A stretch of DNA of 64,000 nt. Source: Gyrodactylus bullatarudis. Lineage: Eukaryota > Platyhelminthes > Monogenea > Gyrodactylidea > Gyrodactylidae. Made by a program: the position numbers and the translations under genes. Shown piece by piece: positions 24,510-35,701 of the stretch. The notes beneath the pieces are model-generated. The model did no database searches. It was not told the DNA's origin and saw only the letters and a program-made list of their open reading frames with translations. The stretch's first letter is position 1. Each line of letters opens with the position of its first letter. The stretch spans positions 62,001 to 126,000 of the forward strand of contig SSNU01000093.1 of NCBI GenBank assembly GCA_012064415.1, in the 5' to 3' direction.

Positions 24510-25111
24510 GGGTTGATTCCAAAAATCACCCCAAGAAAATTTCAACTCTTCACCTCGAATCAATTATTCTCATTTCAAAATTCCCCTCTATTGAATGGTG
24601 TAACTTGAATCATTCAAATTCTTTATGCAACCTACATAGGTTTCAGAAAGATTGAAAGTGAGCTTTCTCCTTATATAGAACCTTTGATGGAAAAAATCTA
24701 AGTTCTTACAAATTTTTGCGATCCTCAAAGAAGATTTATTTCTTTTTTCTCAAGATCGAAATAGTGAAATAAGAAGAGTTGTTCACCAAACTCCAATGTC
24801 CTTGTAGTTTGCAAAAATTATTAAATATCCCTATTAACATCTGTATACCTTGGCTAAAAAGTTAGAAGTTGTTTTGAAGAAGTATGCCCCATATGAATAC
24901 AAAGTAATCTCCTTGAAAGCAGCTTACTCGGAGATTATCATGCTCCGTGACGCCGAAAATCTGATGGAGTCGGAACTTGGAGGTTACAGAGTAAATAAAA
25001 AATATAGTAGACCATGCAAAAGCCGTAAAAGCCCTCTGGGGTGATTTTTGAAAATTTTTGGGGTGATTATTGGAAAAAAAAATTTTTCCGGGTGATTTTT
25101 GGAATTAACCC
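24510..25111. mobile_element. Unclassified TIR element, 602 bp
   Basis: Termini GGGTTGATTCCAAAAATCAC and its complement (24510-24531, 25090-25111) match at 20 of 22 positions. Flanks TATTTTTATT and TATTTTCATT could be a 10-bp target duplication with one change, a size seen in Mutator-like elements. A 64-codon frame (24850-25044, TTG start) has no known domain. The terminal motif GGGGTGATTTTTG recurs three times at the right end. Confidence 0.5.
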
Positions 25112-25239
25112 TATTTTCATTATAATGAATCAAATTTAAGATTAATACATTTTTAGATCTGATGATCCATGATTTACGTAATTTTTAAAAAAGTTAGAAA
25201 AATCGGTTAAAATCATATTTGCAGATATAAGAAAAGGTT

Positions 25240-26190
25240 TTATAAAAAATTGAAGCATCGTGAGTTTCTATTCTTGTCTCTGCTGATCCTTCTTTTCTTA
25301 TCATCTGACCTTGTTGACAATTTTCTAATGGTAGGTCCGATATATGTAAGTTTCATGAGAATCGGTATCTTATCTCTTTCATTGGGTATATTGATGAACT
25401 ATCCACTGATTTGTTTCTTTAGGCTGTTCTTCTGGACTAGTAAACCCTACATTCCTCTAAAAAAGAACCAATAACTAAACCAACTTTATGAAATTGAGGA
25501 CTGAAACTGGAGGCATTTCTCATTTTCTGTTCTAGTTAGTTTGAAATCTGTGAAAATCAAATTTTTCCAATAATGAGTTCATCTTCTAAAATATACTAAA
25601 GTATCATCAACATATCTGGTTTAAAAATCAGTTGAAGCATTGATAGTATCAGACATGTGATTCTAACCAAATTAAGAAGATTTCTGCTAAAAGAGGACTC
25701 AGAGACGATTCTATAGCTATCTTTGGAATTAAAACCTTGTTTACAAAAGACAAAGAAACGGTTGTACAGCAAATCCTCACAATATCAGCCATCTCATCAC
25801 TCTGTAGCTCAAAGCTTTATCAACAAAAAAAAAAGTATCTTTAACCACATTTTTAGCCGAATACGTTTATACAGGTTTCAAAAACATCGACTTTGCGGAC
25901 ATGATGACGACATCTTAGGGATGCTTCAAAAACTTATTTCTCATCAAAAAGATTTTTGGAAATATTGTACATGGAACTCTATACTAATGTGATTTTAAAT
26001 TTCAACAAATCATCCACCCATATCCATTTTTTTAATTTTGGAGACAATTGGTTAAACTGTGCCTTTTTGTATGTTTCTGAATTTGAGATTAGAGTTAACA
26101 TAATTCCCTCCGTCAGTATTCATTTTAGTTGCATGATGAAATCAGTTAGTTCAAACATTTTTTCCAGACTATTAGGAGCACGATAAACCA
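25240..26190 (-). pseudogene. Decayed Penelope-like reverse transcriptase
   Basis: The minus strand shows, through many breaks, SSLSPLLAEIFLIWLE (25710-25660; GSPLSPLLADIF in copy 1) and RYVDDT (about 25618-25600, the catalytic YVDD). HKVGLVIG (about 25495-25470) corresponds to copy 1 near 4230. It is much older than the PLE1 copies around it. The plus-strand frames here are by-products. Confidence 0.65.
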
Positions 26191-26359
26191 GAGTTAACCA
26201 GATCTAACGATGCAAAGTCTGCTCTTTTTGAAATTCTGTATAAAGCAAATTAATAAGAAGTTAAATGAATTACGAATAAGTAATTCACGTAGTTTTTCAA
26301 ACACGTCCGAAAATCCACTTATATTCATAATTTAGAAAATTGAAAGAAGATATATTAAA

Positions 26360-26394
26360 ACCAAATGTACATTTCTTGAAGCATCATCAGTGGT
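26360..26394 (-). ncRNA. Hammerhead motif of PLE1 copy 3
   Basis: Parts: ACCA (stem I), CUGAUGA, UGCUUCAA, GAA, AUGUACAU, U, UGGU (stem I). The core is complete. Stem I is fully Watson-Crick with a sequence different from the copies at 39424 and 49950, so pairing is kept by paired changes. Confidence 0.6.
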
Positions 26395-26811
26395 AATTCT
26401 TCAAAAATGATATTAGTTAAGAATTCATTCAAGATAATATTTTACAAATAGTAAAGAAATAGTAAAGTCAAAGAAAATAAGAATAAAATGCAAGCTAAAA
26501 AACCTCCAAAACTCTCCGATAAATAGCAACAATGGAGAGAAAAGTGAAAAAGTTCACATTGGCCAAGGAAGTTGAAGATTATAGGAATAGTTTTTTTGAA
26601 CACATAGATTAGGTTTATATAGATTAATAAGAAATTTTTCTTTCACCCATACATCTATGCTGTCGTCATTAGGGTTTTTGTATAAAACGGAAAAATTAGA
26701 AATTGAAGCTGTACGATCTTCTTGTCTAAGGCGCCTAGTAGCCGCAGTATCCTTCTCAATATGATCCTCCGCTCGTGTAGATAATTTCCTAATAAAAGAA
26801 TCATATTCAAT

Positions 26812-26846
26812 GAGATATGTCCATTTCGCCAGGTCTCGTCAGTCTC
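26812..26846 (-). ncRNA. PLE2 hammerhead ribozyme motif, left arm
   Basis: Parts: GAGA (stem I), CUGACGA, GACCUGGC, GAA, AUG-GA-CAU (stem III, 3 bp and 2-nt loop), A (cleavage nucleotide), UCUC (stem I). The invariant core is complete (position 7 may be any base). Stem II is very short with an A-G mismatch. It differs from the right-arm copy only in the stem III loop. Confidence 0.65.
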
Positions 26847-27592
26847 AATTCCTGGTTCAATATTTAATAAAAATGGTTATAATGAAAAATTTTGAATGAA
26901 ATTCTAGTAGTATTCTTATGAGCAACTCCAATTGATGAAAAACCAAAAAACTTTTCTAGTAGTAGAAAAGAAAAATCAATTGGGCCATGGCAGTTCTAAA
27001 TTGTGTGTATGGTTCTTTTGAATGCACAGATTTGGGTCTTCCTTCATAATAAAGAACTTTTCCCTGATTTTAAGGTCCGTAAGATTGTCGCTTCTTGTTC
27101 AAGTGCTCATTGATCCTAATTCCTAATCTTCTTTGCGTTCTACCTATATACCTATCTCCACATGATGCTTCAAAGCAGTAAATGAGATTCGATTGTTCCG
27201 ATTCTTTCAGCTTGTCTTTAAGTTGAAATTTGAAGAGACTTGTGGTCTTGTATACAACCTTCAATTGTATATCAATATAATGTTCATTTAAAAGTTAATT
27301 CAATTTTCTTCTTAATTAAAATATTTAATAATTTACAGAAATACAAGCGACAATCTTACGGACCTTAAAATCAGGGAAAAGTTCTTTATTATGAAGGAAG
27401 ACCCAAATCTGTGCATTCAAAAGAACCATACACACAATTTAGAACTGCCATGGCCCAATTGATTTTTCTTTTCTACCTACTAGAAGAGTTTTTTGGTTTT
27501 TCATCAATTGGAGTTGCTCAAAAGAATACTACTAGAATTTCATTCAAAATTTTTCATTATAACCATTTTTATTAAATATTGAACCAGGAATT

Positions 27593-27627
27593 GAGACTGA
27601 CGAGACCTGGCGAAATGTACATATCTC
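27593..27627 (+). ncRNA. PLE2 hammerhead ribozyme motif, right arm
   Basis: Same architecture as 26812-26846 in the opposite orientation: GAGA, CUGACGA, GACCUGGC, GAA, AUG-UA-CAU, A, UCUC. Stems I and III are perfect. Such short-stem-III ribozymes usually cut best as dimers. Confidence 0.65.
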
Positions 27628-28578
27628 ATTGAATATAATTCTTTTGTTAAAATTTTAATTGATGAATATTTCCAATTATCTGGACGTAAATGAAAATGTA
27701 CGTATATTTTTATCTAATAATTTCCTAATAGTTCTACCTATATATAAGAGTCCATAATCACATTGGAATTTGTAAACTAATAAAGTTTTCTCCTCTGGCT
27801 TCAGCAAATCTTTATGAATCAAACTAAATAATCTCTGAGTTTAAATACAATTTCCAATTATGTTATTATAATGTTGATTAATGAGATCATTTAGTCTTCC
27901 GGAACTACACTATCAATTATTTTGTGTGTCTTTGGATGTAAATATAACCTAGACATCCTGGTATGCTTTTTAGCTATAAAACCTCCAGTTTGATCAGAAA
28001 TTATTTTCTTATCAAATAGTCCTTTTGCTATTTTGTACATATTACGCTCCATAGATTCTATTACCTTGTAATATGACGATCTATCCTACCCGTATTTATG
28101 AATTTACTTTCGTCTGAAAGGAAATCTAACCCTGTCTTTTTAAGTCCACTTGTGAAGCACAAGCATACTCATTACTTTGAAGTCAAAAAGTATTCCCCAT
28201 TTATATTGAGTACAGTTTGTAAGATTTAAATTCATTTCGATATAAATTCTTGAATTCTTTTGAATGCCATAAAATTACAAGAGGATTTTTTGTTTCCATA
28301 ACTGATGACCTGTCAATAAATAATCTCCATTAGAATACTGTTTTATTCTTGATTATTTACCAAATACAAAGTTAAAATTCCAGCTAATTTTGAAGCAAAG
28401 ATGAAATGCTAAGTTAATTAAAATGATCTAATTCTACTAGTTTTCTAAACTCCATTCGTCTGGATTTAGGTTGATCTTTAATCTTTGCTCTATTATAATA
28501 CATGATGAGATTACCATCTGCTACAGAAAATTTTTCGAATACGATTTCTTTTATTCTCAAATACGAGTAATATGATCC

Positions 28579-29268
28579 TTGTTCTGGTGCAAGAGAAAAG
28601 GACACCTTCCGAGTGAATGCATCAGAAAACCTAATCAAAAACCTGGTACAAATCTTATTGAATCTAGAGTTATTAAATCTAAATTCATTGAATTTAATTT
28701 TGTTGACAACTCAATAAAGCAAAATTTCCTCTACTTGTCTATCTGCTCACTTAAATACATTCAGATGACCATAAATGGAATTTGTGCTAAGGTATTAGTA
28801 GCAAGTGGAAGTGTAGTGAACCTTATTCCTAATTGGTTTGTTGACAAATACAACGGATTCAGCGGATCACATTATTGTCACCCTCCATGAAATATTTCAG
28901 CTTGTCGGCTATCCACGAGTCCTAGCCTCAGATAATGGCACCAACTTTGTCGCTCCATGGAGGACTATGCTGAGGGCAAAGAAATCCTCTTGGTTCAGAC
29001 CCCACCCGGACATTATCAGTCTAATGGTCTAGTTGAGTCCTTAATTCGGGATATACGAATGTTGATGGCCAAAACCAGCATACTATCGTCAAGCAAAGCT
29101 ATCAAGGAATTTGTTGCAACTAGGAACTCTCAATCGAATTCGAAGGAAATAGTCCCTAACCAGTTGCTGTTTTCATTCCGTCCAATAACTGACTTACATC
29201 TTAAACTCAATGCTGAACCAATGGCTAAAAGGAAAGAAGAACTGGTTACTAGAAATTTTTCGTTCTAG
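28579..29268 (+). pseudogene. Ty3/gypsy-type retrotransposon remnant (zinc knuckle, protease, integrase)
   Basis: Frame 1 (28579-28890) has a zinc-knuckle tail (C-KRKGHLPSEC) and a retropepsin segment INGICAKVLVASGSVVNLIP, where the catalytic D of D-S/T-G is changed to A. It is then fused by deletion to the integrase: YPRVLASDNGTNFVAPWR (from about 28910) and, shifted, HYQSNGLVESLIRDIRMLM (from about 29014), which carry the second catalytic D and the E. RT and RNase H are lost. LTR-like DNA follows at 29580-29850. Gypsy versus BEL is not certain. Confidence 0.7.
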
Positions 29269-29374
29269 GTGCTTAGATAATATATCCCACAGGAAAAACT
29301 GGTATTTTTAAAATCTTCTGGATAGGAAGGACCTCTTATGCTCGAATTTGGCTGAAAGGTTAAAAGAAACTCGC

Positions 29375-30025
29375 CAACTCCCAAAAACAGTTAAACCCCT
29401 AAATTTTGGATAGTTTTTCTTTGTGATTATCAATAAAAGTCAAATGGTTCAATTTACCACAATAATGACGAATTACCTTGAACATCTCAGAAAAAGATAA
29501 CCAGATATTTCTCTCAAAATTAATATTAATAGAACTCAGATAATCAAACCTAAACCATTATTTTTCAAAATCCTGTTTTGCATGATTTGTTCCATTGAAA
29601 GACCGTATACAAAGAATCAGTATACACACGCACATGGTAATTCTCCCTCCACCAAATGTACTCGCATAATACAAACACCAAGAAAACTACAAAGAAGTAC
29701 CAAAAGAACCACACACGCACTCACCTCTGAGGAGGTGAACAAAAAGAAGGGCCAATCAGATCAATTTTCATCATTTCTTGTAATTTTTGTATATAAATCT
29801 GGCATATAAAAGCCGATGAGTATGCCACGAAATAGAGCGCTATTCTTTTAACAAACCTGACATTGCCTTCTTTTATGAATTCTTCTATTGCTCAGATAAA
29901 ATCAGAGGTCAATCAACACCTTTCAAACAACAATCAAAAAAATTAATTTTTTTTACTATCCGGAAAAATAATATTGAGTTTGTTGTAAAATTAGTAAATT
30001 CTCATTTTCACGTCAACTAGCTTCA
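29375..30025. repeat. Foldback group A, split copy
   Basis: The centre and part of an arm (29375-29500, TCAAATGGTTCAATTTACC) and the right end (29940-30025, TTCTCATTTTCACGTCAACT) are separated by about 430 bp of unrelated, probably inserted DNA. Confidence 0.5.
29580..29850 (+). mobile_element. Possible LTR remnant inside foldback A
   Basis: It is less AT-rich than its flanks, with a TATAAAAG box at about 29805 and GC-rich downstream DNA. This could be an LTR tied to the gypsy remnant upstream. The 75-codon frame at 29582-29809 has no known domain. No partner LTR was found. Confidence 0.3.
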
Positions 30026-30579
30026 TATATTTAGATAATTTATTAAATTTTTATGAGTTTTTCTGTTTAATCTGGAATCAAATCATGATGTACAGGATAA
30101 AACAATATCTTTAAGATCGTAATCAACCATCGAAGTTAAGTTAAAGATAATAAGAATCTCTGATACACAGCTGTGAATCAATGATGAAATAGACAATCTT
30201 CTAGAATTAAACCTGTCAATTAAAAAAATTTCTTTAACAAATAATCAGCTTAAATCTCAAAACTTATGTCATTCATAGAAAATTATTAATTATTATTGAC
30301 TGAATTATTTTGCCAGTATTTTGACATGAAATTTAAAAAGTTTATTAATCTCCCTAGCACGATAGAAGTTACTGATTGAATTTTTCTCTAAGGTTATTTT
30401 CTAAAGTAGTTCTACATTCTGGAAAAATACATTACTCTTGACTACAATTTCTTCCATATTTTAAATATTTGACTATAATGATCCAATTAAAATTTTAAGT
30501 TTTCTTTCCAGGTTTATTTTGACCATAGTTAATTTGAATTTTACATTTTTGACTATATAATACTTTCTAATTTATGCAT
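30026..30579. other. AT-rich spacer
   Basis: No gene or repeat recognised. Confidence 0.4.
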
Positions 30580-30690
30580 TAAAAAATATTTAGAACACTT
30601 TTTAAGAAAAAATAGAACTTTCTATCGTGAATCAACAGCTGTAGATTTCAAATATGCAATTTACTGCTTGATATCTCTCATAGTTAAGCT
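30580..30690. mobile_element. Fragment of the TTAA mini-element seen at 43306-43759
   Basis: GTAGATTTCAAATATGCAAT and CTTGATATCTCTCA match 43585-43650. The ends are not preserved. Confidence 0.5.
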
Positions 30691-30866
30691 GAGATAATTT
30701 ATCCTCATCATATCTGAAATTGATATGAATCTAAATCATCATTATTTGTGTATTTGTGTAAAAAATTTTGAGCTTGGAAAAAATAGGTATTATTACAGAT
30801 TAAATGCTCGATTGATCTATTGTATCTGACAAAATATATTGTAGTTATAGAAGAAAAAGTTTTTTT

Positions 30867-30900
30867 CACCAAATGTACGTGTTATGGTTCATCAGTAGTG
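30867..30900 (-). ncRNA. Broken PLE1 hammerhead motif
   Basis: CACUA, CUGAUGA and UGGUG are kept, but the GAA-AUG part is replaced by a shortened CAC. It is predicted inactive. It marks the outer end of the inverted 5' pLTR of copy 2. Confidence 0.5.
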
Positions 30901-32696
30901 ACACATAAATAATGATAAAAGTTAAGAATTCATTGAAAATAATATTTTACAAATTTTGAAAGAAATATAGTAAAAGTTGAAAAATATAAGAATATAATGT
31001 AAGCTGAAAAAAACACCAAAACTCTTCAATAAATAGCAACAGAGAAGAGAAAAAGCTCACATAGGCCAGGGTAATTGAAGATTATAAGAGTAATTTTTCT
31101 GAACACACAGGTTTGGTTTAAAGTGATTGATGAAGAATAAAATGGTACTTATAGATGTCGATCCTGAATTTAATGATGCATTGCTAAGATTCTTCGTTGA
31201 AGCTGGTGAATCTATAATGAACCATAAATATGATAGCCTTTCACGAAAAAGGAATCTTCAACTTCACAAATATTGAACTATCTAAGGAGCAGAAAGAAAT
31301 CCTATCCCTCGGCCCTAATTTTTGCAAGAGAAAAAATGAAATTGAAGACAAAGCGGCTTTCGAACGTTTGATGTATGAACTTGGTCTCACTAAGAACCTT
31401 AAAGACAATGCAAACACAGAGAAGTTTAAATTAGATCTTTTAACTATTTATAGAAGTTTTGATCGAAAAACTTTAAGATCTAGTTTATTAACTAAAAAAC
31501 ATTTTGAGGCATTGAAAGAGCTAATGAGAACATTTTCGTTACTAAACCTGAAAAGGGTAAAGGGATAGTTATAATGTATAAGGAGGATTATTATAGAGCA
31601 GGCTTAGATTTTCTTTCTGATGAAAGTAAATTTGTTAACACAGGGTAAGATAGATCAGCTTATTATAAGGAAATGGAATCCATGGAACGTTCCATGTATA
31701 AGATATCAGAAGGGTTATTCGATAGGAATTTAATTTCTGATAAAACCAGAAGTTTTATAGCAAAGAAACATTCGAGGATGTCTAGATTATATCTACATCC
31801 TAAGACACATAAGATAGTAGATAATATCGTTCCTGAGGTTTTTCCTATACGGCCAATCTTGGATATGTCGTCATGTCCGCAACATAATTTAGCCAACTGG
31901 TTAATCGACGTATTGAAAACAATACATACTTATTATGCCAAATATGTTGTTAAAGATACTTTTTCTTTTGTCGTCGAGTCAAAATTACGTTTAAATGAGA
32001 ATGGTTATCCCAACAGATTTGTAGACAAATTCATCAATATGTCTGATGAATCATCAGTGATGATGTAGATGAAAGGGTCGATAGAGATGAAGGAGAGAAG
32101 ACAACAATCTTCATGAAACTTAATTTTAAGGGTGACGGTTTCAGTAATGATGTAAGGAGACGACTGGTTAATCTAATTTATCAACATTATGATAATATAA
32201 AATTGAAAATTGTATTTAAAACCCAAAGATTATTCAGTTTGATTCATTAGGATTTACTAAAGCCTGAAGAAAGACTCTTTTGATTTACAAATTCCGATGC
32301 GGCTGTGGATCTTCTTATATAGGACGTACGATTAGGAAATTGTCAACTAGGTCAAATTATCATCTAAAGAATCATACAGCGGTGACAAGACACATCAAAC
32401 AGGAGAATCATGAAGCTTCAATTTCCAATTTCTCAATTTTGTATAAAAATGCGGGTGATGACAGCACGGATTTTTGGGTGAAGGAAAAATTCTTCATCAA
32501 TCACTTTAAACCAAACCTGTGTGTTCAGAAAAATTACTCTTATAATCTTCAATTACCCTGGCCTATGTGAGCTTTTTCTCTTCTCTGTTGCTATTTATTG
32601 AAGAGTTTTGGTGTTTTTTTCAGCTTACATTATATTCTTATATTTTTCAACTTTTACTATATTTCTTTCAAAATTTGTAAAATATTATATATCCTA
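30867..32696 (+). pseudogene. PLE1 copy 2, internally deleted, with inverted pLTRs
   Basis: Coding starts at 31143 (MVLIDVDPEFNDALLRFFVE), breaks near 31210-31230, and continues as IELSKEQKEILSLGPNF, then, after a frameshift near 31525 and a stop near 31649, YLHPKTHKIVDN (31790). It jumps from KDTFSFV (31975) straight to NENGYPNRFVDKF. The whole catalytic palm, with GSPLSPLL and YVDD, is therefore missing. GIY-YIG is at 32280-32570 (YKFRCGCGSSYIGRTIRKLS), ending NLQLPWPM. The 5' side (30941-31137) is an almost exact inverted copy of the end of the element (about 32490-32696). This opposed pLTR survives on an element that can no longer copy itself. Confidence 0.88.
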
Positions 32697-33130
32697 CTCA
32701 TGTTGCCCACTTTTACGAGTTGAAGAAAAAACACCCTACCTTTATTTTGTATTTACCCTTTTTATATGTATAAGTGTTTTGTATATCAAAAAAATAATTC
32801 TTACACATTTTATAGTTTCTCAATAGTATCCGGAGATAACATGAAATATTCAATTACTTATCGAATATAATGTAACTGTTTTTCTGTAAACTCTAAGATA
32901 ACAGAGTTATTTTGTATCGATTATTACTAAAGAAACTGATAATTTTTAGTAAATTTGTAAAAGCAAAATATCTCATGATACACGCAGTTTTTTTTATATA
33001 AAAAGCTTCATGAAGAGTTGTGAAATATTGAGAATAGAAAAATTCTGCTTAACTCTGATTGAACCTTGGATACTAAACGTGCATTAGCTAATAATTCGGA
33101 GAATATAGGAATAAAACCTCCATGAAATAT
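32697..33130. other. AT-rich spacer
   Basis: A short scrap at 32693-32735 (CCTACTCATGTTGCCCACTT) resembles the interior of group B arms. No gene. Confidence 0.4.
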
Positions 33131-33260
33131 TTAATCCTTCATGTCCCATTGTTCCACCAGTGAAACACAAAACTTTCTAGAGCGATAATTTGCACTAAAA
33201 GATTCATAAAATTCTGTTTTCACCCCCCCCCTCCATTAGAAAGGAAATTTATTAAGCTAC
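33131..33260. mobile_element. Left end of a TTAA mini-element
   Basis: TTAA then TCCTTCATGTCCC and TTGTTCCACCAGTG match the left end of 43306-43759 over about 130 bp. The right end is lost. Confidence 0.6.
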
Positions 33261-33289
33261 AACTCCGGAGTCATCATGTGTGAAATTGA

Positions 33290-33335
33290 CTGTACATAAT
33301 TTCTGTATCAATAAAAATGTTTCGATTTCAAAAAT
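33290..33335 (+). mobile_element. SINE tail fragment
   Basis: GTACATAATTTCTGTATCAA and AAAAATGTTTCGATTTCAAA match the tail of the tRNA-derived SINE at 41080-41256. The tRNA-like head is missing. Confidence 0.45.
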
Positions 33336-33339
33336 AATG

Positions 33340-34015
33340 TCTAATTGTGTTTTAGAGAAAGAAAGTTTCCAGTTGAGGAGATTTTATGTAAAAATTTATC
33401 AAGAATTACGGTGGTTTTCGAGAAATTTTTAGAGGTGAAATAACGTTCCTATTTAACAAAAGAAAACTTTGATAAAAATCATAGATTATAAATATGTGAT
33501 AGAGCATATGATCAGGACCATAATTATGTTCAGCTACTATCAAATTTTAAAAATTGTAATCAAAAATATTGTGTTGATGTATAATTTTCCTGAATGTCAC
33601 AAAAAATTTTTTCTCCTTTGAAGTTAATATAATTTTCGATTAATTTACGAGATGAATAGTCTAGTTTCCTACAAAAATGATTAGAGGATTATTCCCTTTG
33701 AGAAATCCGAATATTTGTATTCGATTAATATATATCATTTAGTAGGAAGCATGCTTAACTTACCTTACATTTGCCTCATAATACGCAATAGACATGTATG
33801 AAATTTTTTTTAGGACGAAAAATAGAAATCCAAAAAATCATTGATAGATCAAGTGTTTCGAAGCTCTTCTCTATGAATTTGTGATTTTACAAAAGTCTCA
33901 ATCTTTTATAATCATGTTCTCAAGATTTTTTAAACCTGAATCAAGCTCAAAATGCATTATTTATGAGAAAATTCATGTCAACAAATGCAAAAAAACTGAT
34001 GGAATGAAAACAGTT
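33340..34015. other. AT-rich spacer
   Basis: No gene recognised. Confidence 0.4.
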
Positions 34016-34160
34016 CTGATCAAAGTTTATGCACACAGCTATGAAGAATGAAGCTATGTATGAAATTTAAAAAAAATACAAAACTGGTTTCTACTAATTA
34101 CTGCAGTGATTATTCTACCTTTTAAGGATAAAATTATTATTAATCAAAAATCCATCTAAA

Positions 34161-34560
34161 GCTATTCTCGATGAATTTGGGAATTCAGGACTTTTACAAA
34201 AATCTCAATTTTTTCATCAAGGTATCGAAATATTTGAAAGATTTTTTGGTAACTGATTCAAAATTTACACTTTCACGGATTTTAGAAAAAAAATTATAAA
34301 AAGTTTTATATTAGAGAGAGACTATTTTTCTTCGTCTAATGATGATCCTGAAAAATAACCTTTGATCCCTCTCAGACCTTGAAATCAACAAAAAACTCTC
34401 AACAAGTTCAAAACAATCGCGCCATCTCGAATTTTAAAATGTCTCTAAAATTTTCCAAAAATAATTTTTACAATTCTGTAAAAGTGTACATCTTGAATCA
34501 GTTACCAAAAAATCTTTCAAATATTTCGATGATGAAAAAATAAGATTTTTGTAGAAAGTA
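34161..34560. repeat. Foldback element, group C (copy 1)
   Basis: The left arm starts GCTATTCTCGATGAATTTGG and the right arm is its complement up to AAATATTTCGATGATGAAA, where it is truncated. Flanking bases 34020-34160 are also inverted relative to 38250-38410 next to copy 2, so similarity extends beyond the hairpin. Confidence 0.65.
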
Positions 34561-34609
34561 AGTCCTCTCGTGAGAGTTTCGGAGAAAAAAAATTTCACCC
34601 TTGCCTAAT

Positions 34610-34700
34610 GCACACTAGTTATAGAATATTGTTCGCCAGTATGGAATCCTGAATTTAGAAAAAATTCAATCTGCACAAAATAAATTGTACGAATACTATC
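34610..34700 (+). pseudogene. LINE reverse transcriptase scrap
   Basis: One frame reads LVIEYCSPVWNPEFRK, the conserved thumb motif of APE-type LINEs (compare IIEYSSAVWNPE at 12130). Nothing else of the element is readable. Confidence 0.5.
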
Positions 34701-34861
34701 TTCGAGTAATCAAATTGAACTAAACACTCCAAAAAACTCTCTCAAAATTAGATTGCAATTACTCCCCTATGGTTTATGCTATTTGGCAACCTAAAGATGC
34801 TGGCAATATTTTAAAAAATGGATAAACATATTTAAAAATTTCATTAGACCAATCAAAAACA

Positions 34862-35020
34862 GAAATATACTTTTGATCAATCTCTCACTTTGAAATCAGC
34901 AAAATTTGTCAACTCAAAGTTCAAAAAAATGGGAATTTAGCGCTACTTTGAGATGTGAAACATGCCATAATTTCCTTATAAATTGAATTCTCCGGGATTT
35001 TTTGATCTTGTAAAAATCAC
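34862..35020. repeat. Foldback group D arm fragment
   Basis: TCAACTCAAAGTTCAAAAAA, TTTAGCGCTAC and ATTTCCTTATAAATTGAAT match 20000-20100. Confidence 0.5.
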
Positions 35021-35701
35021 CTAGGTGCACAGAAGAACTCAATATTTCCAGAAATCTTCTCAAATTTAAATCTAGACAGATTTTGAAAATTCTTATTGCA
35101 AAGTATGGCAAAATTTTAAGTTTAATCGACTCAAGAAATATTAATCGGAGAGCGTTTACGGTTTTTGCCAAATTTAAATTTGAATTTTTCGTTTTTCCTA
35201 ATTATCTCAGAAATTATAGGGAAGTCTTCAGATCTGAGAAATGATCAGGAATCAGAGCAAAAGTTTTCACCAGAATGAATTCACTTTTCCCATCTACTTT
35301 AATATGGATTTTTTTATGAGCCACTGTTATCTTTTTATTATTTCTAAGCATCATCAGTGGAATTACTTTAATGATATAAAAATTATATATCTTCTTTTAT
35401 ATTTCTAAATTAAGAGTTAACGGCGATAACTAAAAGACATCAACATTTATTCAGGATATGATTAAATTTTACTCAAACTTGGTCAAACCTCTCTTCACAA
35501 AAAATGAGATGCACGAATTTTAATATCAGCAAAACATGGAAATCTTTTTGCTGATTGACTGTATCAGTATTTTTTGATTTCTACTCTTTGTAATTTCACT
35601 AATCAGCAAATATAAAAGTTTAATTTTTTCAATTGAGATTGACAGATCACTTCATTTATAAATTTTTTTTAATATCTCCGATTTTTATATAGCATTATAA
35701 T
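35021..35701. other. AT-rich spacer
   Basis: A PLE1 terminus scrap lies at about 35341-35375 (AAGCATCATCAGTGG). No gene recognised. Confidence 0.4.

Larger units (their letters stand above)
26795..27716 (-). mobile_element. Penelope-like element PLE2, truncated, with inverted pLTRs
   Basis: The 922-bp insertion is flanked by a perfect 14-bp duplication, ATAATTTCCTAATA (26781-26794, 27717-27730). Arms of about 300 bp (26798-27093 and 27345-27646) are inverted copies. Between and into the left arm runs a minus-strand GIY-YIG frame (27264-27070: LIYCFEASCGDRYIGRTQRR), followed after a frameshift by KIREKFFIMKEDPNLCIQK and NLELPWPN. RT is absent. Each arm carries a hammerhead motif in opposite orientation. 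This is the opposed-pLTR layout known for PLEs. Confidence 0.88.
26345..28350 (-). pseudogene. PLE1 copy 3, interrupted by PLE2
   Basis: A minus-strand PLE1 runs from RT (KKHTRMSRLYLHPKTHK equivalent, about 27990-27940) to GIY-YIG (EEKTLLVYKFQCDYG, about 27810-27755). Between them an internal deletion removes the RT catalytic region. The GIY-YIG domain is cut at 27730/26781 by the PLE2 insertion and then resumes (RKLSTRAEDHIEKDTAATRR, 26780-26720; NLCVQKNYSYNLQLPWPM equivalent about 26610-26560). The 3' tail and hammerhead terminus end near 26345. Confidence 0.85.

Noticed and set aside
25250..26186. Three plus-strand frames as a gene cluster
   Set aside because: The minus strand carries recognisable reverse-transcriptase blocks over the same region.
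32608..32826. Small hydrophobic plus-strand gene
   Set aside because: It overlaps the PLE1 3' tail and AT-rich spacer; hydrophobicity is what AT-rich noise encodes.
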